From Buddleja alternifolia (Eukaryota; Streptophyta; Magnoliopsida; Lamiales; Scrophulariaceae), in the NCBI GenBank assembly GCA_019426215.1, contig CM033400.1, positions 25,466,568 through 25,530,567 on the forward strand: DNA of 64,000 nucleotides. The letters run 5' to 3'. Made by a program: the position numbers and the translations under genes. Of this stretch, positions 11,429-22,842 are shown piece after piece. The notes beneath the pieces are model-generated. The model had not been told where the DNA came from, made no database searches, and was given only the letters and a program-made list of their open reading frames with translations. Each line of letters opens with the position of its first letter. The stretch's first letter is position 1.

Positions 11429-13514
11429 CACACCCTACCTCGTACCCTTGATTATATCCACCAGTGCTAGCTAAGAGAATATCGAAGTTTGGCTCGTGAG
11501 AAAAAAGGTAGGAATTTATTTAGGTGTTTTTCGTACTCAACACATGAGTTGGAAGAATTAGAGAAAAAGTAAAAGGGGATAGAATTAAAGAGAAAACACT
11601 TTTTGAGGAATTGAATATCTTCATGGATTAACCATTATCTTTTCGAAAGATTGCATACCAATGTGAACACACACACACACACACATGCTTTCTCTCTCTC
11701 ATGAGAGGCGTGTATATGCATGTATAGATGCATTTATATTTTGTTTCCTTTCTCTTTAATTCTCTTTCTTAATTAGTTGATACCTTTCATACTAATTAGA
11801 TATTTTCATATATTTGAGATCATCTTAAGTATACCATATCTACCCAATATCTTCAATAATATAATTATAAGATTTTCCTTTTTAATTAGTCAACTTAACT
11901 ATTGGTCCTAAGTGGCACACGAAAGGGACTGGGGGGTCAAACTTAACACGTCTGCATTTCATCATTCTTCATTCAGACTTGAGACGCTTGAGTCTTCAAA
12001 CTTAACTATTGATAAGCTCACTCAGAAATTATCAGACGCTCAATCTAAGACTACTTAGCCTAACAGACTAAAATGAAAATAAATAAAGCCCATTACAAAT
12101 CTAACGCGTAAATCTTATACATGATTTCTAATAAAATCAATCTTACATATTTTGGGGTCTAACATAGAATCCTGATTGTCATCATCAAAACATCTAACAA
12201 GAAATTTTTTAACATTAACCAATTAAAAGATCCTACCAAATATACTATAAGATATATATATATATATATATATAAACTTGGTGAACAAGATAAAATCTTT
12301 CCACCAATTTCACATACACATACATACGTGCACATGTACAATATGTATATGTATGTATTTTTCTTTCATCAATTAATTAATTAGTCTTTTCCATTTTAAT
12401 ACTACTATATTAAATTATAACACCAATAATTAGTACCATATAAGAAATTCATTTATACCGATTAATTAAATCCATCTAATTAATCTCTTCATTAATTCAT
12501 AAAGAATTAACTAGCCAATAGATACCACAATAAGTTATGTGTGTGACCCATCAGCCTCATTAAGAAGCTAGCAACAAGTCCTCTCATAGGCTAGATTAAT
12601 TATTCTCAATAATTAACTAAGCCTTGGATTAACTTCATCAATTAACCCAAGGCACCTATTGGTCATGGATCGATGTCTAGCAACGTCGCCACAACTTCCT
12701 AGATGTCAATGATGACAAGTAAATCTATCCAAGCTACGATCTTCATGTGAGTGAAATCCCTTCATCAGTTTTTCGTCTATGGTCTAGGGTATGGCGATGG
12801 TTGAACCCTAATAACCTTAGAAACTATGACTGTGTTGTGACATCTAATGATCCGGTCTTCTAAGCCGAGACTACCAATCACTCTTATAAGAAAAATGCTT
12901 TGATCAAAGGCTTTCATCGATCATTTGGATTCTCGCAATAGCATAGAAAATGCCAGATATTTGACCCTGGATGAATCCCTTAACAACTGTCAATTGTTCC
13001 GCTGTACTATCAAACTACACCAATATACATGACATGTGACTCTCTTGGAGTGCACATGCATATCCAAACATAGTGGATAGCACCCTTTCCAATTACATCT
13101 CAGGTCCAAGGACCAATCTCACACTATGAAACCTAAGGACTCCATGTTCGACAGCAACAATGAGGAATCTTTGCGGGGTCATTCAATTCCATTCTTCTCC
13201 TAAGTACGAATTTTCGTGTATGTATTGACTCGCCGACCATTGACATTGGAACACGTCAACCTCTACCAAAGAGTTATACACACGAACAAGTCTTGACGAT
13301 CTCACAGACTCTATGACTTGGAACATGTTTTAGGATCCCGACCGCTCCCCTAACCATATGTAATCCATGGGATCTTTATCTATACTAACATAACTAATCA
13401 ACAATGAAGAAGCATATCATAAAATAAACACTCAATATATTTAAAACAAGACTGTCATAGTGTTTTACATATATGATAGTTAAGCCTAAACAATGGCTCA
13501 CCGGGCACATAGCA
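11429..13514 (-). repeat. Left (3') LTR of element B, truncated by A
   Basis: Collinear with 17,424-19,262, for example the segments around 'ggctcgtgag', 'cttggattaacttca', 'gaaccctaataacc' and 'acaatggctcaccg'. Contains a (CA)n run at about 11,671-11,686 and a (TA)n run at about 12,252-12,274. The right edge at GCACATAGCA is set by comparison with GCACATAACA of the other LTR. No gene is seen in it. Confidence 0.75.
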
Positions 13515-13810
13515 TGGCAATCCTTGCTCAAGTGTTCCATCCCTTGGAAATGAGGGCAATCACCCTTTGGCGTCTTGCTTCCAAATGATTTCTCTAACTC
13601 GTTGATGAGATTCTTGGCTAGTTTGACCTTTCTATATGTCTCAATCATGATGTCGAACATAAGCCTCATCATCAATTTGCTTTGTCCAATAATCCAAACA
13701 ACGAGCACGAGTTGCCAGTTTGGGCCAAGATAGGACTTCCCCTTTGATTATGTAATCAAGATTTTTAGCCTTAAGATACACATCTAGAAACAAACGCCAA
13801 TGGGCATAAT
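13515..13810 (-). pseudogene. gag remnant of element B
   Basis: Read on the minus strand, about 13,800-13,640 gives WNYAHWRLFLDVYLKAKN and IIKGEVLSWPKLATRA, which resembles the start of copia gag proteins (NYxxW...). After a frame change comes CPHFQGMEHLSKDC, a degenerate zinc-knuckle-like spacing close to the LTR edge. The direct junction of this part to the 3' LTR shows that everything downstream (protease to RNase H) was deleted. Family placement is tentative. Confidence 0.5.
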
Positions 13811-14259
13811 TCCAGCCATTAAACTTATTTTTTCAAGAATCCTTAAACTTGCACTAATGATATCCATGATATTACAGTCTATAAGCGAACCAACGAAACA
13901 ATTAGGATTCAATTTAATATATATTCACATGCAATTAAGGAATTTTAAATATACATGTGTGCTTCCACTATCTTTTGGAATTCCTTAACCCAGTAGACAG
14001 AAAACAGGAAACATGACAATTTACAGTGGGCTCGAGCTGCCACGTATTTCATACCTCATTCCATGACTCGTGAGACAATGGGCGGTAATACACAACTGGA
14101 CACAATGGCCCCATCCACTTCCCTTGTGGTCCTCGAAATATTTTCGTCACATTTGATCAACATATCGAGAATATGATACAACTGTACACTAGTCTGTGGT
14201 TAAGTCTGACCCTCTTACAGCATAACAATAGCCAGGTGGTCCCAAGACTCATGGACAAC
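13811..14259. other. Internal region of B left of the solo LTR
   Basis: About 450 bp of leader or gag-flanking sequence of B. No ORF with recognisable similarity; it ends in the target duplication ACAAC (14,255-14,259). Confidence 0.5.
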
Positions 14260-15833
14260 TGTTGGTCCCAAATGGCATACGAAAGGGTCTAGAAGGGGGG
14301 GTGTTGAATAGACCCTGAAGTCTTTTTCGACTTCAAAAATGTTCGTATTAAAATGGTTTTGGACGCTTGAAATGTAGACGCTTGACTGAGCGTTTACTTG
14401 AAATATAGACGCTTAGGCTAAGCGTCTGATGAAGACTATTTTTAGAGAGTTAACTTAGACTTCAAGATTTGCATACTTTAACCAAGTAGGTTTAAGCGCT
14501 CAGTTCTTTAATCAGTGTTAGCACGGCGGAATAATTTTTGAGTCTTCTCTTTTTGGAAATCTTTAGCGTCACAACAAGTTTCTTAGTTGCTTAGCGTTTG
14601 ATTGTGTTTTACTTAATCAATTTATGCAATGATATGATAGATAAGAGAATTGACTGTAAAGTAAATAACATAATATTTGTAAGGTTCATTGGGTGGTGTA
14701 ATTCCAATTACGTCCTTCTTCTCCTTGAATAGACTTCGAGGCAATCCACTAAAATGATTCTCAAAGAATCACACAGAATCTTCTACAAATTAGGGAGAGA
14801 TAGATGTCGATGACTTGAGCTCCTTGATCACACAGATTTCTGCTCCAAATCACTTCAATCCCCTTGCTTCTTTCACCCAGAAATAATGCAAGTATCTAAC
14901 TTCGACTTCACACAGATCGCGAGGCTTGGATGGGGTTTTCTAAACGGTTTGTTTGATTTTGATGAAGTTCAAACAACTGGGAATATCACAATAGTAATGT
15001 GGGTTCTTCGAAAAGAATGTTTGAGATATTGGTTGACTGTCTCAAGAATTGAAGAAAAGCAAAGAGAATGTTTTCTTGAATATTCTGGCTTTTCTGAAAG
15101 TTTAAGGAACGAGACTTCAATGCAACAGCAATTTGTCTTGGAAATTCATTGTATATATGGCTTGTAGTTGAAGTCCTATTTATAGGCATTCTTGGAGAAA
15201 GTGTCTGTTTGACACATGCACAGGCGCGTGTCTCTCACTTCCGCGAGTGAACAACTTTTGTCCTTTTCCCTGAAAATCTGCTGCACAAAAGTTGGTAGTG
15301 CAGTCTATGAATAGTTGACAGTCCAATAGGGTGGCTTCTCCGTACGTCTGAAAGTGCTTATCACATTTAATGCTCTTATCAGCATTTAATGCATTTGAAT
15401 TAAATGCCTATTGGCACTTAATGCGTTGAGAATATTTGCATTAAACTGCTTCCGAACTTAGAAAAAGATTCAGATGAAATCAGTCATTGATTGACGCTTG
15501 TCCATCCTTGAATCACTTCTGTCCTATAAGGTGACGCTTGATATAACTGGTCATTTGGACGCTTGGAGACTTTATATTCATTCAGACTTCAGGCGCTTGA
15601 GTCTTCTAACTTTACCACTGATAAACTCACTCAGAAATTATCAGACGCTCAACCTAAGACTACTTAGCCTAACAATCTAGAATAAAAACAAAACAAAGCC
15701 TATAAAGCCTATTACAAATCTAACGCTTTAAAGCTTATACATGATTTCTACTAAAATCAAACTTACATATTTTAGGGTCTAACATAAAGTCCCAATTGTC
15801 ATCATCAAAACATCTAACATGAAATTCCTAACA
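14260..15833 (-). mobile_element. SIRE-like solo LTR inside element B
   Basis: A 1,574-bp LTR, reversed: starts TGTTGGTCCC, ends ATTCCTAACA, with an exact 5-bp duplication ACAAC on both sides (14,255-14,259 and 15,834-15,838). It matches the LTRs of D and G over its length, including the reversed TATA region near 15,177 and the hairpin TGAAGTC/GACTTCA at 14,316-14,335. No internal sequence remains. The ORFs 14,886-15,167 and 15,498-15,680 are chance readings. Confidence 0.93.
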
Positions 15834-17158
15834 ACAACTTCTTAGCGAAACTAAAAACTGTGTGCACTTCTAGTATGACCACCTTGTCAAACAGAAGGCC
15901 TAGTTAGGATATTAGTACACTTAACTTTCACCATTCCATGACTTGTGAGACAATGAAGACAAGCCTCGCGCTATTCCCTCTCACATCTAATGATGGAAGG
16001 CACTAGACCTAACCAGGAACTTTTAAGTCCCCAATTTATTCATTTTTGGACTTATTATTGTTTAAAGGGGTTTTTCAAACAAGGTCTCACAATTTTCAAT
16101 TACTTATCTTTCTCAAGCGATCATGCAGACATGCATATCATACACAACATAAGAAAATAAGCAATAACATTCATAAAGTTGTAAATGTGATCTTAGTCGA
16201 GCCAATTTCTAAACACCCCGAGCCATCAAGATGTTGACTAATCTAATCTAAGGATTCGGACCCTACGCTAAGGTCTTCAAGTCTTCATGCGCTTGAATGC
16301 TTCCACCTCCGTCTTCATAATTACATAAAAAGAAAATATTTCTCTCACAATTACAAGAAAAGAAAAGATGGCATGCAGGCCTCAAATTATTACAATGACT
16401 ATTCTATGGCTCGACCCAGATCACTACATAATCACATAACATGCTATCAAAGAACTTATTAATTAGTATTCACCAACATTAATTAAGGATAATCAAATTA
16501 ATTAATGGATCCAATGACTTTAATTTCTAAAAATCAATATTAGAAAACCACATGAAAAAGTCTTACATTTTCAGTTAATCTAAAAATAATTTCAAAACCC
16601 AATTTTATTCTATCTCAAAAATTAATAAAATTCCTATTTTATTTCAATTTTCAAAATTAAATAAACCCCTATTTTGAAATATTCCATTTTTAGGACAAAC
16701 CTAAAATATTTTTAATTTGAGATTGAAAAAACTTAATTTTATAAAATCACAAATTAGGCTTGCACATCAAATTAAATTGCAAAAATGACCCAAGGCCTAA
16801 AATACAATTTAAATGAAAAATACTTGAAAATAAGAAAAATTACAATTTGACCCCTAGGTCAAAACCATGGAGGAGGCCCAACTTTCACCGACCGTACACC
16901 GTCGACTGCAACGGCTTGGTGGTGCGTGCACGAAGCGCCACTGCTGCTTGCGCACGCATCGCCGAACAACGTTGTTGTTGTTTGCTGCAGTCGGCCGCTG
17001 CCGTCGCACAGCGGGCAGCGCCGCCCATGTGATGGAGATCCCCTTTTATTTTTTATTTTTTAATTCCAGAAAACATAAAAACTCATTCCTTCTATTTTCA
17101 AATTAATTCCAATCAATGGATCTAAAGATTAAACAGAAAATCCAACCAATTTCAATAT
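15834..17158 (-). other. Leader region of element B
   Basis: About 1.3 kb between the solo LTR and the primer site. AT-rich, except for a GC- and CpG-rich block at about 16,861-17,030 (CGTCGACTGC, GCGCACGCATCGCC, CGGCCGCTGCCGTCGC). ORFs here (16,847-17,032; 16,867-17,106) come from that block and resemble nothing known. A comparable GC-rich block lies in the C leader. Confidence 0.5.
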
Positions 17159-17171
17159 GGCTCGGATACCA
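17159..17171 (-). promoter_or_regulatory. Primer binding site of element B
   Basis: GGCTCGGATACCA reads TGGTATCCGAGCC on the minus strand, a one-base variant of the Met-tRNA primer site TGGTATCAGAGC of plant copia elements. It directly adjoins the right LTR. Confidence 0.75.
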
Positions 17172-17172
17172 C

Positions 17173-19262
17173 TATTGGGATCGCTATAACCTCGGGGATG
17201 CCGGCGCAGAGGAAAACATAGATTTTAATTAAAAATCCGATATTCCCAAATTAAGACTAGGTAGACATAGTACCATCGGATTCAAAAACTAACTAAAAAT
17301 GAATTTTCTCGTGTTTACTTCTTGAAGAACTAATCAGCAACTTCTTTTTAAGAAAGTCCCCGCTAAACCTCTCCAGATTGATTTGCTCTAGCGCCCCAAG
17401 TGTTGCGCCTCTAAGATGTATCCAGACCCTAGCTTGTACCCTCGATTATCTCCATGACTGTTAGATAAGCGAATATCGAATTTTGGCTCGTGAGAAAAAG
17501 AGTAGGAATTTATTTAGGTGTTTTTCGTACTAAACAAATGAATTGGAAGAATTAGAGAGAAATAAAAAAGGGAGAGAATTAAAGAGAAAACACTTTTTGA
17601 GGAATTGAATATCTTCAAAGATTAACCATTATCTTTACAAAAGATTGAATACACATATATATAGAGTCCACTAATGTGAGCACACACACACACACATGCT
17701 TTCTCTCTCTCATGAGAGGCGTGTATATGCATATATAGATGCATATTTATATTTGTTTCCTTGCTCTTTTATTCTCTTTTTTAATTAGTTGGATACCTTT
17801 CAAACTAATTAGATATTTTCATATATTTGAGATCATCTCAAGTATACCATATCTACCCAATATCTTCAATAATATAATTATAAGATCTTTCCTTTCTAAT
17901 TAGTCAACTTAACCAATTAGAAGATCCTACCAAATATATTATAAGATACATATATATATTTATATATATATATAAACTTGGTGAACAAGATAAAATCTTT
18001 CCACCAATTTCCCATACACATACACATGTGCACGTGTATAATATATATATATATATATATTTCACTAAGTAATTAATTAGTCTTTCCCAATTTAATAGTT
18101 CAATATTAAATTAAAGACCATTAATTAATACCATATAATAAAACAAAAATTCCCGATTAATTGAATCCATTTAATTAATCTCCTTATTAATTTACAAAGA
18201 ATTAACTAGTCAATAGGTACTACACTAAGTTATGTGTGTGACCCCCCAAGCTCATTAACAAGGTAGCAAAAAGTTCTCTCATAGATTACACTAATTATTC
18301 TCAATAATTAACTAGGCCTTGGATTAACTTCACCAAATTAACCCAAGGCGCCTATTGGTCATGGATCGATGTCTAGCAACATCGCCACGAGTTCCTAGAT
18401 GTCAATGATAAAAAGCAAACCTATCAAGGTTTGGATCTTCATGTGAGTAAAATCCCTTCATTAGTTTCACGTCTATGGTCTAGGGTATGGCGACGGTCGA
18501 ACCCTAATAACCTTAGAAACTATGACTGTGTTGTGACTTCTAATGATCCAGTCTTCTAAGTTGAGACCACCTGTCCCTCTTATAAGATAAATGCTTTGAT
18601 CAAAGGCTTTTATTTCAAAGCATTTATCGATCATCTCGCAACAACATAGGAAATGCCGGGTACTTGACCCTGGATGAATCCCGTGACGACTGTCATTTGT
18701 TCCGCTATACTATCAGACTATACCCAATATACAAGTCGTGTGACTCTCTTGGAGTGCAGGTGCATATCAAAGCATAGTGGATAGAACCCTTTCCAATGAC
18801 ATCTCAAGTCTAAGGACCAATCTCACACTACGAAATCCAAGGACTCCATGTTCGACAGCACTAACGAGGAATCGTTGCGGGGTCATTCAGTTCTATATTT
18901 CTCCTAAGTATGAATCTTCGTGTATGTATTGACTCACCGCCTATTGACAATGGAACACATCAACTTCTAACAAAGAGTTACACACATGAACAAGTCTTAA
19001 CGAGGCCTGTGATATCCCACATCTCCCAGCCTCTATGACTTGGAACATATTTTAGGATTATGATTTTTGAGAGCGTTCTATAGGTAACCCGACCGCTCCC
19101 CTAACCATATGTAATCTTTGGGATCTTTATCTATACTAACATAAGTAATCGACAACAAAGAAGAATACCATAAAAAGACATTCAATATATTTAAAACAAG
19201 ACTGTTGGTATTTTACATATAAGATGGTTGAGCCTAAACAATGGTTCACCGAGCACATAACA
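17173..19262 (-). repeat. Right (5') LTR of element B (about 2,090 bp)
   Basis: Runs from TATTGGGATCG (a decayed TGTTGGGA) to GCACATAACA; on the minus strand it begins TGTTATGTGC. Includes (CA)n at about 17,683-17,696 and (TA)n at about 18,040-18,060, the latter much expanded relative to the left LTR. No gene is seen. Confidence 0.75.
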
Positions 19263-21290
19263 CTATCAAAAAGCTATCTACAAAACGAGACTACTAATTT
19301 TCTCTAATGACTACAATTATACATAAAAATGATATACTTACATTAATCTCTAATATGCAAAAGTTTCGGTTCAATGGATCTAGCAATTAACCTCCTTGAA
19401 ACTTGTTCTACACTCTCCGTTGAAAACGTTGTTCCTCTTTGTATCTCTGGTTTGAGCACTATAATGGTATTCACACCCTATTTTGTTTCTCCAATTAATT
19501 CGTTCTTGGTGCTAGCCAACAAATTAATTCTTTCTAACTAAAAGGCTTTTGGTAAAAGAATGTGGGAATATTTAGTGAGTGACTAATCTCAACACATGAG
19601 AAAAATTATTTCAATTTGGTATAGGCTAGGGATGGTTTTCTTGAGAGAAAAGATGACCAAAATTTTCTCCTATTTTTTTTTTTTAAGTAGGCGTGTATTA
19701 TGTATAATAATAAGAGAATAGTTTTCTTTCTCTTATCACATATTTATAGGGATATAATCCTAATCCTAATCCTAATCCTAATAGAGTAAGTTTCCTAGTG
19801 AAATAAATCTCCTAAACTTATTTCCTAGTTTACTTTTATATTAATTAGGAATCCTTTACTCAGTTAAAAAGTTATAAGGAAGAACTTCCATGTAGAATAC
19901 AACTCCTACCTTATCTTGTATTTGACTTTGATATACTACCTTATCAATCCATTGGGAGAAAAATCCTCCCCATACACTCCTATTACATGCCTCCCATGTG
20001 GCTTGGAGTCCAAGAAATTTATCCTACTTGATTTATTTCTTGTCTTCCAATCATAATTTATTAGACTATCCAACAAATTAATTATTTAATTAAAGTTGAG
20101 CTTTAATTATCCCTAGCCATTTAATTATTTATTTAATTAAGCCTGACCTAATTAAATAAATTACTTAGACTTATCAAGGTCTATTAATTAATTAATCAAC
20201 TTAACTAATTAAATAGTATAATTAATTAATATGTACTAATTAATCAATATTCCCAATTAGTAAAATACTAGATTTTCCTAATTTCCTTGATTTCACCAAA
20301 GACTAATTAATTATATAATTTAGCAAAGATTCTACTTCGAGTCATGTGTGTGACCCCTTAGCACCGTTTATGCTCTATAAGTAAGTACAATTTCCAAAGT
20401 GTCAGTGTACTTTCCTAAAATAAAAAGTATTAGATTAAATGATTCTAGATTCAATCAAACCTTGAATTAATCACCATATTACTTCATGGGACTTACAAAT
20501 CATGGTTACTGCGTAGGAACGGCGCATGAAGACCAAGACATAAACGATGTTTAAAGATACATATTTTCATAATCACAATCCTCGTGTAAGTAAGATCCTT
20601 CCATCATATCTCCCAAGTCAAGTATAGGGTTATGGTTAAGTCGAAACCCTAATAACTCTACTTCTATGTTTCCCATAGACATGTGATGTCGATTTACATT
20701 TCTAAACGAGGAAACACTATGCCTTTTTAGAAGTCATACTTTGGTCAAAGATTCCTTAAATCGACTCACTATGTAAACATTGGAGATGTTTGATCTGCTA
20801 CATCAGAGATGGATCCCTTCTTGGTCTTTCATGTACCTTCGCACATGATCGGACCATGCCTAAAATATCCCATATACGATTCACGATGGAAACATGAAAT
20901 AGATCAAAGCATGGTGAACCATGCACAAGGTAACCTATGGAACCTCAGGTCCATTAAAATTACTCTCAATTGTTGGAAGCTCCAAATTTGACTAGCATTC
21001 CATTTAAGGAACTTCTGTTGGGGCATTTTAGTTTACTCACCTCTCATATGAGAACCCCATATACATATAGATTTTCACCGTGCCATTGTGTATGGAACGA
21101 GACACGTACTCTAAAATATATTTATACAAGCAAGTTTCTTGAGACCATCAATATCCCATATCTCAATGTTCCCATTCACAATTTGGAACTACTTTAACCA
21201 TCACGGCCTTGGAGGCATATACCATCATCACCCATAACCGATGAACGCAAAGATGCCCTATTGCCATAGTGTGATCCAAGTGACTCTATT
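19263..21290 (-). mobile_element. LTR-like debris J
   Basis: No gene. The order of short segments follows that of the B LTR and, more loosely, the C LTR: 'tgtgtgacccc', 'gtgtaagtaagatccttccatcat', 'tatagggtta', 'gaaaccctaataac', 'ggtcaaagatt'. A reversed TATA-like TATTTATAGGG lies at 19,741-19,751 beside four copies of ATCCTA. I read it as an LTR of a related copia family, minus oriented, cut on the right by F. Its true ends cannot be placed. ORFs at 20,809-20,991 and 20,970-21,197 are not supported as genes. Confidence 0.45.
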
Positions 21291-22745
21291 TGTTAGGAAA
21301 TTTTATGTTAGATGTTTTGATGATGAAAAGATTAGGATTTTATGTTAAACCCCAAAAGAATGTAAGTTTATGCTTCTCTTAGAATTCTTGTATAAGCGTT
21401 TGAAAGTATTAGATACCAAGTCGATGAAGAATTCTAGGTGAGTCTGTCAGAGATGAAGTTGAAGATCAGCGTCTGAATTCAAGTGAAGATGAAGATTTGT
21501 CTGAAGCGTTTGTCAAACGCTAAAGGACTTTTTGAGGGATAAGGAATCAAGCGATCAAGGATCAAATTCACCTGAAATAACTTCTCAAGTCATGAAGGAC
21601 TTAAATGCAATCATCAATGGACATTTATTTTCAATGAAATATAAATTGGAAATGCATTAAATGCCTGATAAGTGCATTAAATGTGATAAGGCATTATGAC
21701 TTGTGGACAAGTCACCTTTTGACTAAACTGTCAAAATTCAGAGTTCAAAGTCTGCTAACATCCAATCGGTAACAGCAGAAATTTAGGAATGTCAGAGAAA
21801 GGGCTAATTACGCGCTGCGTGAGAGACACACGCCTGTATATGTCCAACGGAAAAATCCTAAGAAATCTCTATAGATAATACCCTACAGCAAATAAATAGT
21901 ACCCTTTAGCAAACCATAAATACACACTCATATACGTACATACATAAGAAAAAGATCAAAAATTTGTTGAAATATTCTTAAGAAAAACTTATAAACTCTA
22001 TAGACAAAATCCTTCAAGATTTTCAAATACATTCCAAAGACAGTCACCGATATCTCAAACATCTTCATAGAAGAACCCTACACTTTTATTGAAATATCCC
22101 AAGTTGTTTGAACTTCTCAAAATCAAACAAACCTATGATGAAAACCCTCAACCTCTTTCATCTGCATGAGAAAGTTGTTGATCTACAACCAACATTTTTG
22201 TGTGAGAGAAGCTTGTTGAAGAAGAAATTCACTGGAGCTGAAGTCTGTGTGATCAAGGAGCTCAAGATCATCTTCCTTATCCTCTATTTTGTAGAAACAT
22301 CTGTGTGATCTTTTGATTATGATCTTAGTGGATTTCCTCCGAGTGTACAGGAGAAGAAGGACGTAGCTGGGATTAAATCACACAGTAAACCTTTCATATC
22401 TTATGTCATTTTACTGTTTTATTGCTTTACTTTACTATTCACATCATATCTTTAAGAAGTCTTTAAAATGGTTAAGCGACTATTTGGCGAAAAGAACGTT
22501 AAGCTTAAAAATCAATTCCGCTGTGCTAACCCTGATTAAGTGATTTAAGCATTTCTCTACTTTGGTAACTGGTGAAATCACTATGACTAAGTTATCTTAT
22601 CTTTAGTGTCTGATCTAGCACTTTGCTTACCAAGCGTTCAAACTCTTAAAAGTGACACAAAAATTTTGAAGTAAAAAAAAAACTTCAAGGTATATTTAAC
22701 CCCCCCCCCCTTCTGGACCCTTTTGTATGCCACTTGGGACCACCA
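21291..22745 (+). repeat. 5' LTR of element F (1,455 bp)
   Basis: TGTTAGGAAATTTTATG to GGGACCACCA, directly followed by the primer site. Hairpin variant TGAAGT/ACTTCA around an A run at 22,667-22,687, then a run of C. Promoter region around 21,870-21,910 is duplicated (two CCCT(A/T)(C/T)AGCAAA pieces) and lacks the clear TATAAATA of A. The ORF 22,108-22,308 is a chance reading. Confidence 0.9.
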
Positions 22746-22747
22746 AT

Positions 22748-22759
22748 TGGTATCAGAGC
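22748..22759 (+). promoter_or_regulatory. Primer binding site of element F
   Basis: TGGTATCAGAGC, complementary to the 3' end of initiator Met-tRNA, the usual copia primer, two bases after the LTR. Confidence 0.9.
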
Positions 22760-22842
22760 GGTTGAAGTAGAAACCAAAGCATTTCCAAGCATAACTGCTT
22801 GTTTACATCCATTCTTTTCAAAACATAGTTGCTTTTTGAAAA

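Larger units (their letters stand above)
11429..19262 (-). mobile_element. Element B: old copia-type retrotransposon with long LTRs
   Basis: Two homologous blocks (11,429-13,514 and 17,173-19,262) flank an internal stretch with a reversed Met-tRNA primer site next to the right block and a minus-strand gag remnant, so B points left. The left LTR lost its outer part where A inserted. The internal region, without the solo LTR at 14,260-15,833, is only about 2.1 kb: pol and the polypurine tract are missing. LTRs differ by many substitutions and small indels, so B is old. The right-hand target duplication would be CTATC (19,263-19,267); its partner is not in the window. Confidence 0.75.

Noticed and set aside
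16847..17106. Two Arg/Ala-rich ORFs
   Set aside because: They come from the GC-rich block of the B leader; no homology or conservation is visible.
19755..19782. ATCCTA repeats as a telomere-like array
   Set aside because: Only four units, and plant telomere repeat is CCCTAAA. Treated as a microsatellite.
22701..22711. Long C run as an assembly error
   Set aside because: C or G runs recur at the same LTR position in A, X-type and solo LTRs, so it is probably real; its exact length may not be.
22748..22759. TGGTATCAGAGC strings as possible tRNA gene parts
   Set aside because: They are primer binding sites beside LTRs; no cloverleaf follows.
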